63,776 nt of DNA from JAAFHB01 sp037128295 (GTDB lineage Bacteria; Bacteroidota; Bacteroidia; Bacteroidales; Prolixibacteraceae), in NCBI GenBank assembly GCA_037128295.1, contig JBAXWR010000008.1:1-63776 (forward strand), in the 5' to 3' direction. The notes under the pieces were generated by a model. It saw only the letters and a program-made list of their open reading frames with translations, had not been told where the DNA came from and searched no databases. A program made the position numbers and the translations under genes. Shown here piece by piece: positions 25,134-33,416 of this stretch (position 1 is the stretch's first letter; every line of letters starts with the position of its first letter).

Positions 25134-25433
25134 TTATTCTATTTCTCTTTTCTTAAAATCTCTGGCAGAATGATGAACCGCCAAAATTTCTATGGATTCG
25201 TCTGAAAAAATGCGATAAATAATCCTGTAATTACCTTCGATTAATTCTCTTAACTCCTTGATCCCAATTTCTGGAACGATCCTACCTGATTCAGGTCGCG
25301 TTTTTAAAATTATCGTTTTGGTTTTGATTCTCCTAACTTGATTATCAGCATATCGCTTTGAGTCTTTTGAGATAAAATCAAATATGTCCCTCAAGTCTGC
25401 AACAGCTTGATCAGTCCATACTATTTTGACCAT
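25134..25433 (-). CDS. ParE/RelE family toxin
   Basis: A 99-residue type II toxin: V-K-I-V-W-T-D-Q-A-V-A-D-L-R-D-I start, the S-G-R-I-V-P-E turn, then I-K-E-L-R-E-L-I-E-G-N-Y-R-I-I-Y-R and a C-terminal H-H-S-A-R-D-F. This is the RelE/ParE fold. Members inhibit gyrase or cleave mRNA; the one here cannot be placed in either group with certainty, though the H-x-R-D-x end is common in ParE. Its ATG overlaps the antitoxin gene by 13 bases, so the pair is coupled. It lies between two copies of a long repeat block. Confidence 0.88.
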   Translation of the reverse strand: MVKIVWTDQAVADLRDIFDFISKDSKRYADNQVRRIKTKTIILKTRPESGRIVPEIGIKELRELIEGNYRIIYRIFSDESIEILAVHHSARDFKKREIE

Positions 25434-25603
25434 TCCTCAATTTTTTTATCAAGTTCCTCTTCAGAAATTACTTTACCATTATCGGCTTGTTTAATTCCCC
25501 TTTCAACTTTGTCAAGTAAAATCATTTTGTCAACCAACTCATCAATCGAAAAATGATCAGGAAATCTGGTAATTGTATTTATAACAGCGGTCTTTGTAAG
25601 CAT
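25421..25603 (-). CDS. Antitoxin of the ParDE/RelBE-type pair
   Basis: From the ATG at 25603 (MLTKTAVINT) the protein has 60 residues, is acidic and helical, and ends K-I-E-E-W-S-K. The F-P-D-H-F-S-I-D-E-L-V-D segment and the E-E-L-D-K-K-I-E-E-W tail are typical of the small antitoxins that pair with ParE in Bacteroidota. A longer start at 25630 gives an extra Leu/Lys-rich leader and was not used. It neutralises the toxin encoded by the overlapping downstream gene and probably autoregulates the pair. Confidence 0.85.
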   Translation of the reverse strand: MLTKTAVINTITRFPDHFSIDELVDKMILLDKVERGIKQADNGKVISEEELDKKIEEWSK

Positions 25604-25787
25604 ATTCGTTTTTTTTTGTAAAAGTAACAAAAATTCAGATTTGGTATTTCGGAACCTGTATATTGGCCCAAATGGGAAATTGGAAATTAAACATAGTTCA
25701 ATCGCGACAAGTAATCGGCAAACGATACCTCAAAAACGGCAAACAGGATCTTTAAATAAAATATTTTTTGGTGTCATCAAACCCATA

Positions 25788-25872
25788 GCCGCCGGTTGTT
25801 AATGTCTCGTTGTAATCCCAAAATATCACAACCGGTAATTCGATCCTTAAAATTACCTTGCCAGAATCAGAA
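25788..25872 (-). pseudogene. Internal fragment of a lyase-like gene (relic 3)
   Basis: The text from GCCGCCGGTTGTTAATG to CTTGCCAGAATCAG aligns with 23617-23698 and with the intact gene around 35600-35685. It lacks the stop codon end. Confidence 0.65.
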
Positions 25873-26312
25873 TTTTGGAGTCCACTGATGTTTTAAATGG
25901 CTTTTCATCCCCGTCAGAAGGGAGTTTTCCTCTTTATCGATCCTTCAATCGCGGACGGTTTGGCTGCTGTGTCGTTACCCTGGGTGGCGCGGTCCCAGAT
26001 GCACTTGAGCTTTGACAATGCTTTAGTTCGGGACCGCTTGCCCTGGATTAGGTTATACTGCCCCTTCAGGGCGGTGATAGTAGAAGGATGTTGAATGGTT
26101 TCCAAAGGGTATCAAGCTTCGGAAATCCAATTATTCTCTTTGCACTAATCAATACACCGTAGGTGTTATGGTATTGTAGAAAAATAAATAACCCCTTGAC
26201 CAGCGGCGCAATCAGAAAGTTGTTGGAAGAGTGAACGATCTATGCGCCGCAAGGTAATAGCAGGTTGATGATCGAGATTGCGTAGTACGCCACAACATTT
26301 TAAAAGTTGAAT
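25788..26312. repeat. Composite repeat, copy 4 (short relic plus hairpin-rich element)
   Basis: The lyase relic is cut to 25788-25872, an internal piece only. The element then shows a clear long hairpin: arms ACCCTGGGTGGCGCGGTCCC (25977-25996) and GGGACCGCTTGCCCTGG (26030-26046), then CTGCCCCTTCAGGGCGG (26059-26075), ACACCGTAGGTGTT (26154-26167), and GCGGCGCA (26203-26210) pairing with TGCGCCGC (26243-26250). It closes with GTAGTACGCCACAAC. 25634-25787 has no gene. Relic 3 shares the CCTTGCCAGAATCAGAA border. Confidence 0.78.
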
Positions 26313-26354
26313 GAAGAACCCAAACAACATAACCGCACTTTCAACCTCAGAACC

Positions 26355-26543
26355 TGTCATTGCGCGGAGTGCGGCATAATACAAATTCTAAAAGATAATT
26401 ATCTGCACGACAAAGCAATCCCAAACTAAGAAGCACTGTGCCAAAAACAATGTTCTGGAAGGTGCTTCAAACATGGGATTGCTTCATTAAGCATTTTAAA
26501 ACTGCTAACCATTTAATATAGAATAGCTTAATTCGCAATGACA
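26355..26543. repeat. REP-like nested inverted repeat, module B
   Basis: Outer arms TGTCATTGCG (26355-26364) and CGCAATGACA (26534-26543), inner arms GCAATCCCA (26415-26423) and TGGGATTGC (26474-26482). It is nearly identical to module A over its right ~150 bases and 40 bases shorter between the outer and inner left arms. Confidence 0.8.
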
Positions 26544-26570
26544 ATTTCAAAAGTAAGATCTTTCAAAATT

Positions 26571-27140
26571 TTGGAGTGCGCCACAAAGTTTTAAAGAGTT
26601 TTACCCTCCCCCGTCCGAAGGGAGCTTTGCACTTTTCCAGACCTTCGATCGCGGACGGTTTGGCTGCTGTGTCGTTACCCCAGGTGGCGCGGTCTCTTTT
26701 CCCCGGGTGGCACGGTCCCCAAAAGATCTGTGTATTGAATTAGTTTTTGCTTGGGACCATGCAACCCGGGGTTATTATTGGGGTTCCCCTATGGGGAAGC
26801 GAAGATCGAAGGACTTTGAAACGGTTTCCTAAGGGTATCAAGCATCGAAAATCCAATTCTACTCTTTGCACTAATCAATACACCTTAGGTGTTATGGTAT
26901 TGTAGAAAAATAAATAACCCATTAACCAGCGGCGCAATCAGAATGTTGTTGGGAGGGTGAATGATCAATGCGCCGCAAGGTAAACGCAGGTTGATGATCG
27001 AAATTGTGGAGTGCGCCACAAAGTTTAAAGAATTGTTGGAATGGTTTCCATAAAAAAAAATTCCATGTTTATTTTGTGCCGTTTTTACCATACCCAAAAG
27101 GCAAATTTAAGGTTGGCAACATGCTCTGGATTCTTTTGCC
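26571..27140. repeat. Hairpin-rich element, copy 5
   Basis: It starts with GGAGTGCGCCACAAAG, carries TCGATCGCGGACGG, a double hairpin (CCCCAGGTGGCGCGGTC and CCCCGGGTGGCACGGTCCCC, pairing with GGGACCATGCAACCCGGGG), CCCCTATGGGG, and the small hairpin changed to ACACCTTAGGTGTT (26880-26893), in which both arms are kept and only the loop differs. It closes with GGAGTGCGCCACAAAG near 27010. A related tail piece recurs at about 27225-27290. 27141-27353 has no supported gene. Confidence 0.75.
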
Positions 27141-27353
27141 TCTTCTCTGAATTTTAGAGAGTCAGAATGCAGCTGTTGGGACTGTTATGAAATACCACAA
27201 GTGAACCTTAATTTTTTGGGGACGCCACGAGTCAGGATGATCCGGATTATCCAGTTTGGATCGATAATTCTTATCAACCTCGTTTGTAATCAGCAAGCCT
27301 CATTTTTAGGGGAGGGGTTTATAATCGTGAGTTTAAATTCGATCTATACTGTT

Positions 27354-29372
27354 TTAATCTTCCCAATATTCAGTCCCATTTTTATCAATATAGGCAAGCA
27401 TTCCAACTTCAGTCATTACTTCTGCAAGTCCTTCATAAAATACATCAACATAAACATATTTACATTCAATTACCAATTTACCAGATTTGTCAATGAAACC
27501 CCATTTTTCGTTAACTTTAACCGCTGCAAACCCTTCATTAAAATCATCTACCGCATAATATTTACAAGACTGTAACTCTCTACCGGATTTGTCAACAAAA
27601 CCATATGCGCTACTAACCCATGATCCATGCTTGCCAACAATAGGAGTTTTTAGCTTTACACTAACGATAGCAAAGCCTTCTGTAAAAGATCCAGCACCGT
27701 CATATTTACAATCAATGATTTCTTTACCTAAAATGTCAATAAATCCATATTGACCATTATGTTTTACACGAGCCATACCTTCTTTAAAATCGGATATCTC
27801 GTCATATTTACAATCAACAATTAATTTTCCCTTATTATTAATAAATCCCCATTTATTATTTAACATCACTGCTGCAAAGCCCTCGCAAAAAAATCTGATA
27901 TCATCAAAACGCGAGGCTATGATTTCCTTACCGGATTTGTTTATTAGACTCCATTTATGATTGATAGGAACTCTAGCAACTCCTTCTCGGAAAGTCAGAA
28001 CATTATCATATTTGTAATAATAAACGTCATCGTCTCTATATTCCTCATAGACATCGGATTCCCGAAATAGTTTTCCTCTAATTAAGTATTCAAAATTATC
28101 TAAAGGCAATACATGAGGATCCAGACTTTCTCTAACAACTCCGGCAGTACCAGGACTGAAAGAAGAAAGATTTTCGTATTTACATTCAATAACTTCTTTG
28201 CCAGAGGCTTCAATAAACCCCCATTTATCACCTTTTTTTATTCCTGCCAAACCTTCACTAAATTCTAAGATATCGTCATATTTACACGGGATAATCTCTT
28301 TCCCCGTATTATTAATTAAGCCCATTTTTCCATTTAACTCAACACGGGCAATTCCTTCACTAAAACTATATACTTTATCATATTTCAGAGGTGCTATTAA
28401 ATCTCCTTTTCGATTTATAAATCCCCATTTCCCATATTCAACCCCAGCAAAACCTTCATTAAATACTAGGACATGAGTATATTTACAAGGTATCGATTCT
28501 TTTGTTCGTAAATCAAAATAGCCCCATTTTTTGTCTTGACAAATAATAGCTAATCCCCTTTGGAATTCAAGAAAGTCATTGTAACTTATTCGATTATCTC
28601 CATCAAAATAATGATCTTTTAAACGTAAAATAATTTCTCCATTTTTATTTATGTAAATGTAATTTTCATTAGCAGCAGACTCAATTTTAGCTATTCCATC
28701 ATGGAATGCTTCAGCTTCTTCATCCTCCTCGCATATATAAATTATTTTACCTTTTTCATTTATAAATATTTTTTGATAATTCTGCCCAGTAACACAATCT
28801 TTACCCCTTATAATCCGGTGAATATCATTACCTTTTGTAATTACTGCTATTCCTTCCACAAATCTGGTAACGGAATGATATATACACTCTATCAGGATAT
28901 TCTTATTTCTGTCAGAAAATCCCCATGTTTCACCTTTTCTGAATGGTATTAACTCTTGCCCCTTTTCTTTAGTAAATAAATTTGCCTTTTCTGCCAGCGA
29001 TCGAAGCAAGTGCTTCACCCCTGAAATCCTTGGTGCTTTTTCAGAAATAATGAGAATTTCATTTAGCTTGATTTCTTTATTACGGAGTTCGCTTAATAAG
29101 CAACCATCAGATTTTTTATTACTTGGGACATAATATTCTCTTCCTCTTTCATCCTTGATTACTTCTACTAATATCTCTTCCGCAGTAATATCACATATAA
29201 GGTATGTGTATTCCCCAAATGAAAGACCGCTAAAATGACCATATTCTAGATGAAAAGATCCAATCAAGTATCCTACCGTGTAGTCATCCGTTACCGTAAG
29301 TTCATGCCTTATATGTCCTACATAATGGGATTCAAAAGTTACATTTTCCCCTTCATAGTATTCTTCTTCCAT
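27354..29372 (-). CDS. WG-repeat protein
   Basis: A 672-residue protein. Residues ~1-130 form an acidic, unassigned N-terminal region; from about 140 onward there are about eleven WG repeats of 45-60 residues, each with a 'K-W-G-F-I-D-x-x-G-K-E-I-I-x-C-K-Y-D' core (examples: N-K-W-G-F-I-N-N-K-G-K, E-K-W-G-F-I-D-K-S-G-K). WG repeats form beta structures of uncertain function. No signal peptide or membrane segment is visible, so it is probably cytoplasmic, unless exported by another route. It is AT-rich compared with the PUL genes. Its partner at 29638 has the same strand, 265 bases away. Confidence 0.88.
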   Translation of the reverse strand: MEEEYYEGENVTFESHYVGHIRHELTVTDDYTVGYLIGSFHLEYGHFSGLSFGEYTYLICDITAEEILVEVIKDERGREYYVPSNKKSDGCLLSELRNKEIKLNEILIISEKAPRISGVKHLLRSLAEKANLFTKEKGQELIPFRKGETWGFSDRNKNILIECIYHSVTRFVEGIAVITKGNDIHRIIRGKDCVTGQNYQKIFINEKGKIIYICEEDEEAEAFHDGIAKIESAANENYIYINKNGEIILRLKDHYFDGDNRISYNDFLEFQRGLAIICQDKKWGYFDLRTKESIPCKYTHVLVFNEGFAGVEYGKWGFINRKGDLIAPLKYDKVYSFSEGIARVELNGKMGLINNTGKEIIPCKYDDILEFSEGLAGIKKGDKWGFIEASGKEVIECKYENLSSFSPGTAGVVRESLDPHVLPLDNFEYLIRGKLFRESDVYEEYRDDDVYYYKYDNVLTFREGVARVPINHKWSLINKSGKEIIASRFDDIRFFCEGFAAVMLNNKWGFINNKGKLIVDCKYDEISDFKEGMARVKHNGQYGFIDILGKEIIDCKYDGAGSFTEGFAIVSVKLKTPIVGKHGSWVSSAYGFVDKSGRELQSCKYYAVDDFNEGFAAVKVNEKWGFIDKSGKLVIECKYVYVDVFYEGLAEVMTEVGMLAYIDKNGTEYWED

Positions 29373-29637
29373 AAATCTAAATCATATAGTGATGCTTATA
29401 ATTTACTGAATCTCTAAATAATAACATAATCTTTCAGTTTGCCAACCTGCTTGATCTTCTGATGCTGCGCTTGTACGGATTTGTAATCCAATTTATATCA
29501 GGCAAATTTAATATTTATTAATGTTTTTCTCCAGAATAAACTAAACCAAATTAAATAAATAGTCTATTCGATTTGTCCGGGAATTGATAATTCAACATCT
29601 GAAAGACACCGATTGCAAATCTGTATCAGTTCAGTTG
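29373..29637. other. Spacer with a small hairpin
   Basis: A GGATT-TGT-AATCC hairpin lies at 29477-29489 next to TGCGCTTGTAC. Nothing else was recognised in this stretch. Confidence 0.4.
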
Positions 29638-30288
29638 TTATTTCTCGTCTGTCCCATATATTCGCCTAAACTCATGTTCAATTTCTCTGTTTATTTCATC
29701 CATCTTCTCCAGTGTCGGTTCAAGTTTACCCATAGGCCAAATTCCAGCTATTAAATATTCATCACGATACTCCTCTGGTGTATTTTCATCAGAAATACAT
29801 GGCATTAGTCCACCCATATAATCTTCAATGAATGTATCAATTTCAGGGAATAGCGATTCGATTTTGTGATTTAATTCCTCCGGGAACAGAATTTTGTTTC
29901 TACGATAACTTCTCCTAAACTCTAAGCGATAAGTTGTAAGATATTCGATTTCTTCATCAGGCTGCATTTGCGCTGTAAATTTTTCTCCTTTAACTACGAA
30001 GGTTACCAAAGATTGTAATTCTTGAAATCTTTGGTAGCAATCTTGAACTGCATCGATCTGCTTTTGATGTTTTGCACTAAACTTTACTAATTCTTTGTCT
30101 AATGAAGATTGAAACTTTTTTAAATTCCTATCGGTAATTTCTTCTGCAATCTTTTCTACTCTTTTTACTAAAAATATCCAAAGAGCAGTTCCTCCAATTA
30201 CGATGAACAAAACAACAAATACTCCGAAATACCCGTAGAATTGCTTTATTATGTCTAATTCCTCAACAATTTTTTCAACTTCCTCCAT
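29638..30288 (-). CDS. Membrane-anchored coiled-coil protein, function unknown
   Basis: A 216-residue protein with a short acidic N-terminus, one transmembrane helix at about residues 18-42 (Y-F-G-V-F-V-V-L-F-I-V-I-G-G), then a charged helical region likely to be a coiled coil (about 43-95), and an acidic C-terminal part rich in Glu and Arg. No enzyme motif was seen. The topology would place the long C-terminal part in the cytoplasm if the basic V-K-R-V-E-K after the helix is inside. It is not part of the PUL. Confidence 0.65.
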   Translation of the reverse strand: MEEVEKIVEELDIIKQFYGYFGVFVVLFIVIGGTALWIFLVKRVEKIAEEITDRNLKKFQSSLDKELVKFSAKHQKQIDAVQDCYQRFQELQSLVTFVVKGEKFTAQMQPDEEIEYLTTYRLEFRRSYRRNKILFPEELNHKIESLFPEIDTFIEDYMGGLMPCISDENTPEEYRDEYLIAGIWPMGKLEPTLEKMDEINREIEHEFRRIYGTDEK

Positions 30289-30471
30289 TATTGTCTGCTT
30301 TTATAATAACCCATAACATAAAGCGGTTTAATAAATTTTTCCTCAAATGTATGCTGATTAAATATTAAAAGCAATTAATAGGCAAAATATATAATTTGAA
30401 AAGGTAAACTTATATTTGGGGTAAACCAGATTCCAAAAACTTGCCTTCAGGCAACTGCCCTACAGCAACCA

Positions 30472-30560
30472 TCATTTCAACACCAAAGTAGCCCTCTCCT
30501 TAAAGGATTTCGTGAATGCCTTGACATTCTAACCATTCCGCGACAAATTCATTTATTCAT
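30472..30560 (-). pseudogene. Decayed 3' end of a lyase-like gene (relic 4)
   Basis: On the minus strand it reads N-V-K-A-F-T-K-S-F-K-E-R-A-T-L-V-L-K and a TGA stop, again the C-terminus of the protein at 35357. Only about 90 bases remain. It stands directly after the stop of the last PUL gene. Confidence 0.72.
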
Positions 30561-30567
30561 TTTAAAT

Positions 30568-31830
30568 CTATTTTCCGGCATTCAGGCAATTCCTTACAAT
30601 TTGCATTGTTTCGGCTTGTCTTTTTTCAACAAACTCTTTGGCTTTTTGGGTCTTTTGGCGGGCTGCCTTCGGATCCTTTGCCAGCGACAGCACCGTCGAA
30701 GTCAACCGATCCATCTGATCCTTTTTGTCGCTGTCGAAAAACCAATCTTTCAGACCAATATTATGCCACATGTAACCTTTGCTCGTCTGTTCCTCAAAAC
30801 GGCCAAGCAGGGCCGGAATACCATTTCCAATAAACATGATAGGAGAGTGTTGCTCCAGTCCGAAATAACCTGCCGAGCGCACATAAACACTCAAAGCCTC
30901 GTCGGTGAGCCAATACCGGTTGCGCCAAACCACCTTTTTCTTCACATCTTCGGGAAGCGGATCATACAACATTTCTTTACCCAATTTCACCTGAGTCATA
31001 TCTTCAGGGCAAATCAACACTTTCATCGGCGTTTCACGAACAAGGGCAATGATGGCATCGCGATAAGGTTTCAGGTCGTGTTCTTTCATTTCCTGATTCC
31101 GTTTGTTAATTGTCTCATTGAAAGCCGTATTCTTGCTTGGGATTTCCCAATACGGGGTACGGCGGTATTTAGGAATGACACATAAAAACTTTCCTTCTTC
31201 CAGGCCGGTTTCAGCCATGAATTTAAGCGCTCCCGCATCGTTTCGTAAGTCGCAGCCGAAAGCCCCATCGGGACCAAATTCCATAATCGGTGCTTTAATC
31301 CCTTTGCTTTTTGCCAGTTCGAGCGAAACGGTATCGCGGAAGAAGACAAACTTTGACTGGTTTAGAATCCTGACAATATCAGCCGGGGCCTCAGACAATG
31401 TAATTCCATACACACCGAATGGTTTACCGGTTTCTTTGATCCAACGATCAACATCTTTGTCGGCAACCAAATAGGGTCCGGAACCGTGCAACAGAAATTC
31501 ACATTCTGTAAAGGCTTTCTTTAAGGCCAGGGTATCCGAACTCAAAATGATTTGTAAGTTTGGAAAACGTCGTTGAATCATCTCTTTTACGCCATCTCCC
31601 ACATTGCTTGCCCACAACCGGACTTCAACGTCGGGCAGGTGTTTTTCACACAGTGCCAGAACTCCTGGCGAATGGGCAATGTCGCCAATATTAACGGTTT
31701 GCCAGGAGGAACGAAGTAGAATATGATGTTTAATATCACGGCTCTTCGACTTTGCAGGTTGACTTTGGCCACTCAGGGAACAAGCCAGTAACATAATACA
31801 AAGAGGTATAAACCCAAGATAATTTTTCAT
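30568..31830 (-). CDS. Polysaccharide pyruvyl transferase family protein with lipoprotein signal
   Basis: A 420-residue protein. Residues 1-17 are a lipoprotein signal (L-L-A-C at 14-17). The mature part begins near residue 36 with L-L-R-S-S-W-Q-T-V-N-I-G-D-I-A-H-S-P-G, the N-terminal signature of the PS_pyruv_trans domain (G-N-x-G-D), then L-L-H-G-S-G-P-Y and G-V-Y-G-I-T-L-S. Classic members use phosphoenolpyruvate to form pyruvate ketals on sugars in the cytoplasm. Export places this one where that donor is not available, so its reaction is uncertain. It is the last gene of the PUL, 82 bases after the GH29 gene. Confidence 0.78.
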   Translation of the reverse strand: MKNYLGFIPLCIMLLACSLSGQSQPAKSKSRDIKHHILLRSSWQTVNIGDIAHSPGVLALCEKHLPDVEVRLWASNVGDGVKEMIQRRFPNLQIILSSDTLALKKAFTECEFLLHGSGPYLVADKDVDRWIKETGKPFGVYGITLSEAPADIVRILNQSKFVFFRDTVSLELAKSKGIKAPIMEFGPDGAFGCDLRNDAGALKFMAETGLEEGKFLCVIPKYRRTPYWEIPSKNTAFNETINKRNQEMKEHDLKPYRDAIIALVRETPMKVLICPEDMTQVKLGKEMLYDPLPEDVKKKVVWRNRYWLTDEALSVYVRSAGYFGLEQHSPIMFIGNGIPALLGRFEEQTSKGYMWHNIGLKDWFFDSDKKDQMDRLTSTVLSLAKDPKAARQKTQKAKEFVEKRQAETMQIVRNCLNAGK

Positions 31831-31912
31831 GCGAGAATTATTTGTTTTTCATTTTTAAAAGGGATCTGCTTTTCATTTTCATTTTTGTCTAAAGTCAATT
31901 TGATGACAATTT

Positions 31913-33382
31913 CTATTTTCCAAGTTCCAGGCACACTACCGAAGCAATTGAATCCGGGGCTTTGGATCGCAATGGAATGGAAATGCCTGTATTGGTTTTG
32001 CTTACCTTCAGTTCTGATTTTTTCGGATCGGAAAGGAGGTACGCTTTCAGGACCTTTTCTTTAATGGGAGGAATAACAAACATGCCATTTGCAGGCCACC
32101 TGAAAAGATGGAAATAAAGTTTACCTGGCTTGGTGGTACAGCGCCAATCGTTGTTCGACTCGAACAGTGGCGATTGTTCCTGGGTGGCTCCACAAATCTC
32201 ACAACGCCATTCCCTAGCAGGTGCGTTCCCTGAGTTCTTCTCCTTGGTAGGCGAGCCAAACTCTGCGCCAAAAGGGGTGCGACTGGCACCATAGACCGCC
32301 TCCCCGTTAACTGCCAACCATCGTCCTACTTCGTGTAAAACGTCCTGACTGGGTTGTGGGACGGTACCCTCTCCATCGGGTCCTATATTGAGCAGATAGT
32401 TACCGCCCTTGCTGACGATATCCACAAGCTTGAAAATGATATTCCCCGGAGTCTTCCAATGGTGGTCGTTTTTCTTGAAGCCCCAGGTATGGTTCAATGT
32501 GGCCGGGGTTTCCCACGCGCCCGAACGGGAAAGGTCCGGGATTTCATTGTCACCAGCCGATTCATAGTCACTCTTGAATTCCCTGCTAATGCGCCCGCTG
32601 ACAAGACAATCAGGTTGTAACTCATGCACCAACTTTCCCAATTTCGCTGCCCTCTCAACGTTCATAACACGAAGCGGTGTATCGAACCAAATAACCGCGA
32701 TTGGCCCATAATTGCTCAGGAGTTCGCGTACCTGCGGGAGAGCCTTCGTATCGAAGTAGTTGTCAAAATCACCGTTCTGTTTCGGGTCCCACTGGGGTAC
32801 TTTCCAAACGGGATCGGATTCGTGCGGGCCTTCCCAGATTGCGCCGCCCGGTGCTGACCAGTCCTGGGCCTGCGAATAATAAACGCCGAACCTGATTCCA
32901 CGTTTGGCGCAGGCAGCAGCAAGTTCTTTAATGGGATCGCGTTTAAAAGGAGTTGCGTCCACAATGTTAAACTTGTCAGCCTTCGAACCAAACATGGCAA
33001 AACCATCATGGTGTTTCGAGGTGATGATCAGATACTTCATCCCAGCATCCTGTGCAAGTTGTGCCCAAGCCTCAGCATCAAACTTCACTGGATTGAACTG
33101 ACTGGCAACGCCTTCATATTCGGCTATCGGTATGCGGGCTTTATACATAATCCACTCGCCAATACCCTGGTAATATCCGCCCTTCCACTCGCCGGCAAGT
33201 TGCGAGTAAAGTCCCCAATGAATGAACATCCCAAACTTCGCCTCGTGCCACCAATTCAGGCGTTCCTCAGCCAGCAATTCTTTTCCCGAATTGGAAGGGA
33301 GCGTTAGATTTTTCTGATTTTGAGCTTTTAAATCAAAGCAGATGCATAGTAACAAGCTCAATATTATTAATCGATGTTTCAT
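31913..33382 (-). CDS. GH29 family alpha-L-fucosidase
   Basis: A 489-residue exported enzyme (signal peptide ending near K-A-Q, residue 20) that removes alpha-linked L-fucose. The N-terminal W-W-H-E-A-K-F-G-M-F-I-H-W-G-L-Y and T-S-K-H-H-D-G-F-A-M-F blocks are GH29 signatures. The nucleophile is D234 in W-F-D-T-P. Near residue 395 there is an unusual insert with two Cys-containing repeats of W-R-C (C-E-I-C-G-A and D-W-R-C-T-T-K-P-G); most relatives have only the second. The family can act on other sugars with galacto-like configuration, so fucose is likely but not certain. It lies between the GH28 and pyruvyltransferase genes. Confidence 0.93.
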   Translation of the reverse strand: MKHRLIILSLLLCICFDLKAQNQKNLTLPSNSGKELLAEERLNWWHEAKFGMFIHWGLYSQLAGEWKGGYYQGIGEWIMYKARIPIAEYEGVASQFNPVKFDAEAWAQLAQDAGMKYLIITSKHHDGFAMFGSKADKFNIVDATPFKRDPIKELAAACAKRGIRFGVYYSQAQDWSAPGGAIWEGPHESDPVWKVPQWDPKQNGDFDNYFDTKALPQVRELLSNYGPIAVIWFDTPLRVMNVERAAKLGKLVHELQPDCLVSGRISREFKSDYESAGDNEIPDLSRSGAWETPATLNHTWGFKKNDHHWKTPGNIIFKLVDIVSKGGNYLLNIGPDGEGTVPQPSQDVLHEVGRWLAVNGEAVYGASRTPFGAEFGSPTKEKNSGNAPAREWRCEICGATQEQSPLFESNNDWRCTTKPGKLYFHLFRWPANGMFVIPPIKEKVLKAYLLSDPKKSELKVSKTNTGISIPLRSKAPDSIASVVCLELGK

Positions 33383-33416
33383 AACAGTTTTGATTATTGT
33401 TTGTCAAAAATGAGAT

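Noticed and set aside
23170..27140. CRISPR array or tandem repeat array
   Set aside because: The repeat units are several hundred bases long, diverged and interleaved with other elements, with no short regular repeats or unique spacers.
27201..27575. 124-codon plus-strand ORF
   Set aside because: Its second half is antisense to the WG-repeat gene and its first half lies in repeat-derived sequence.
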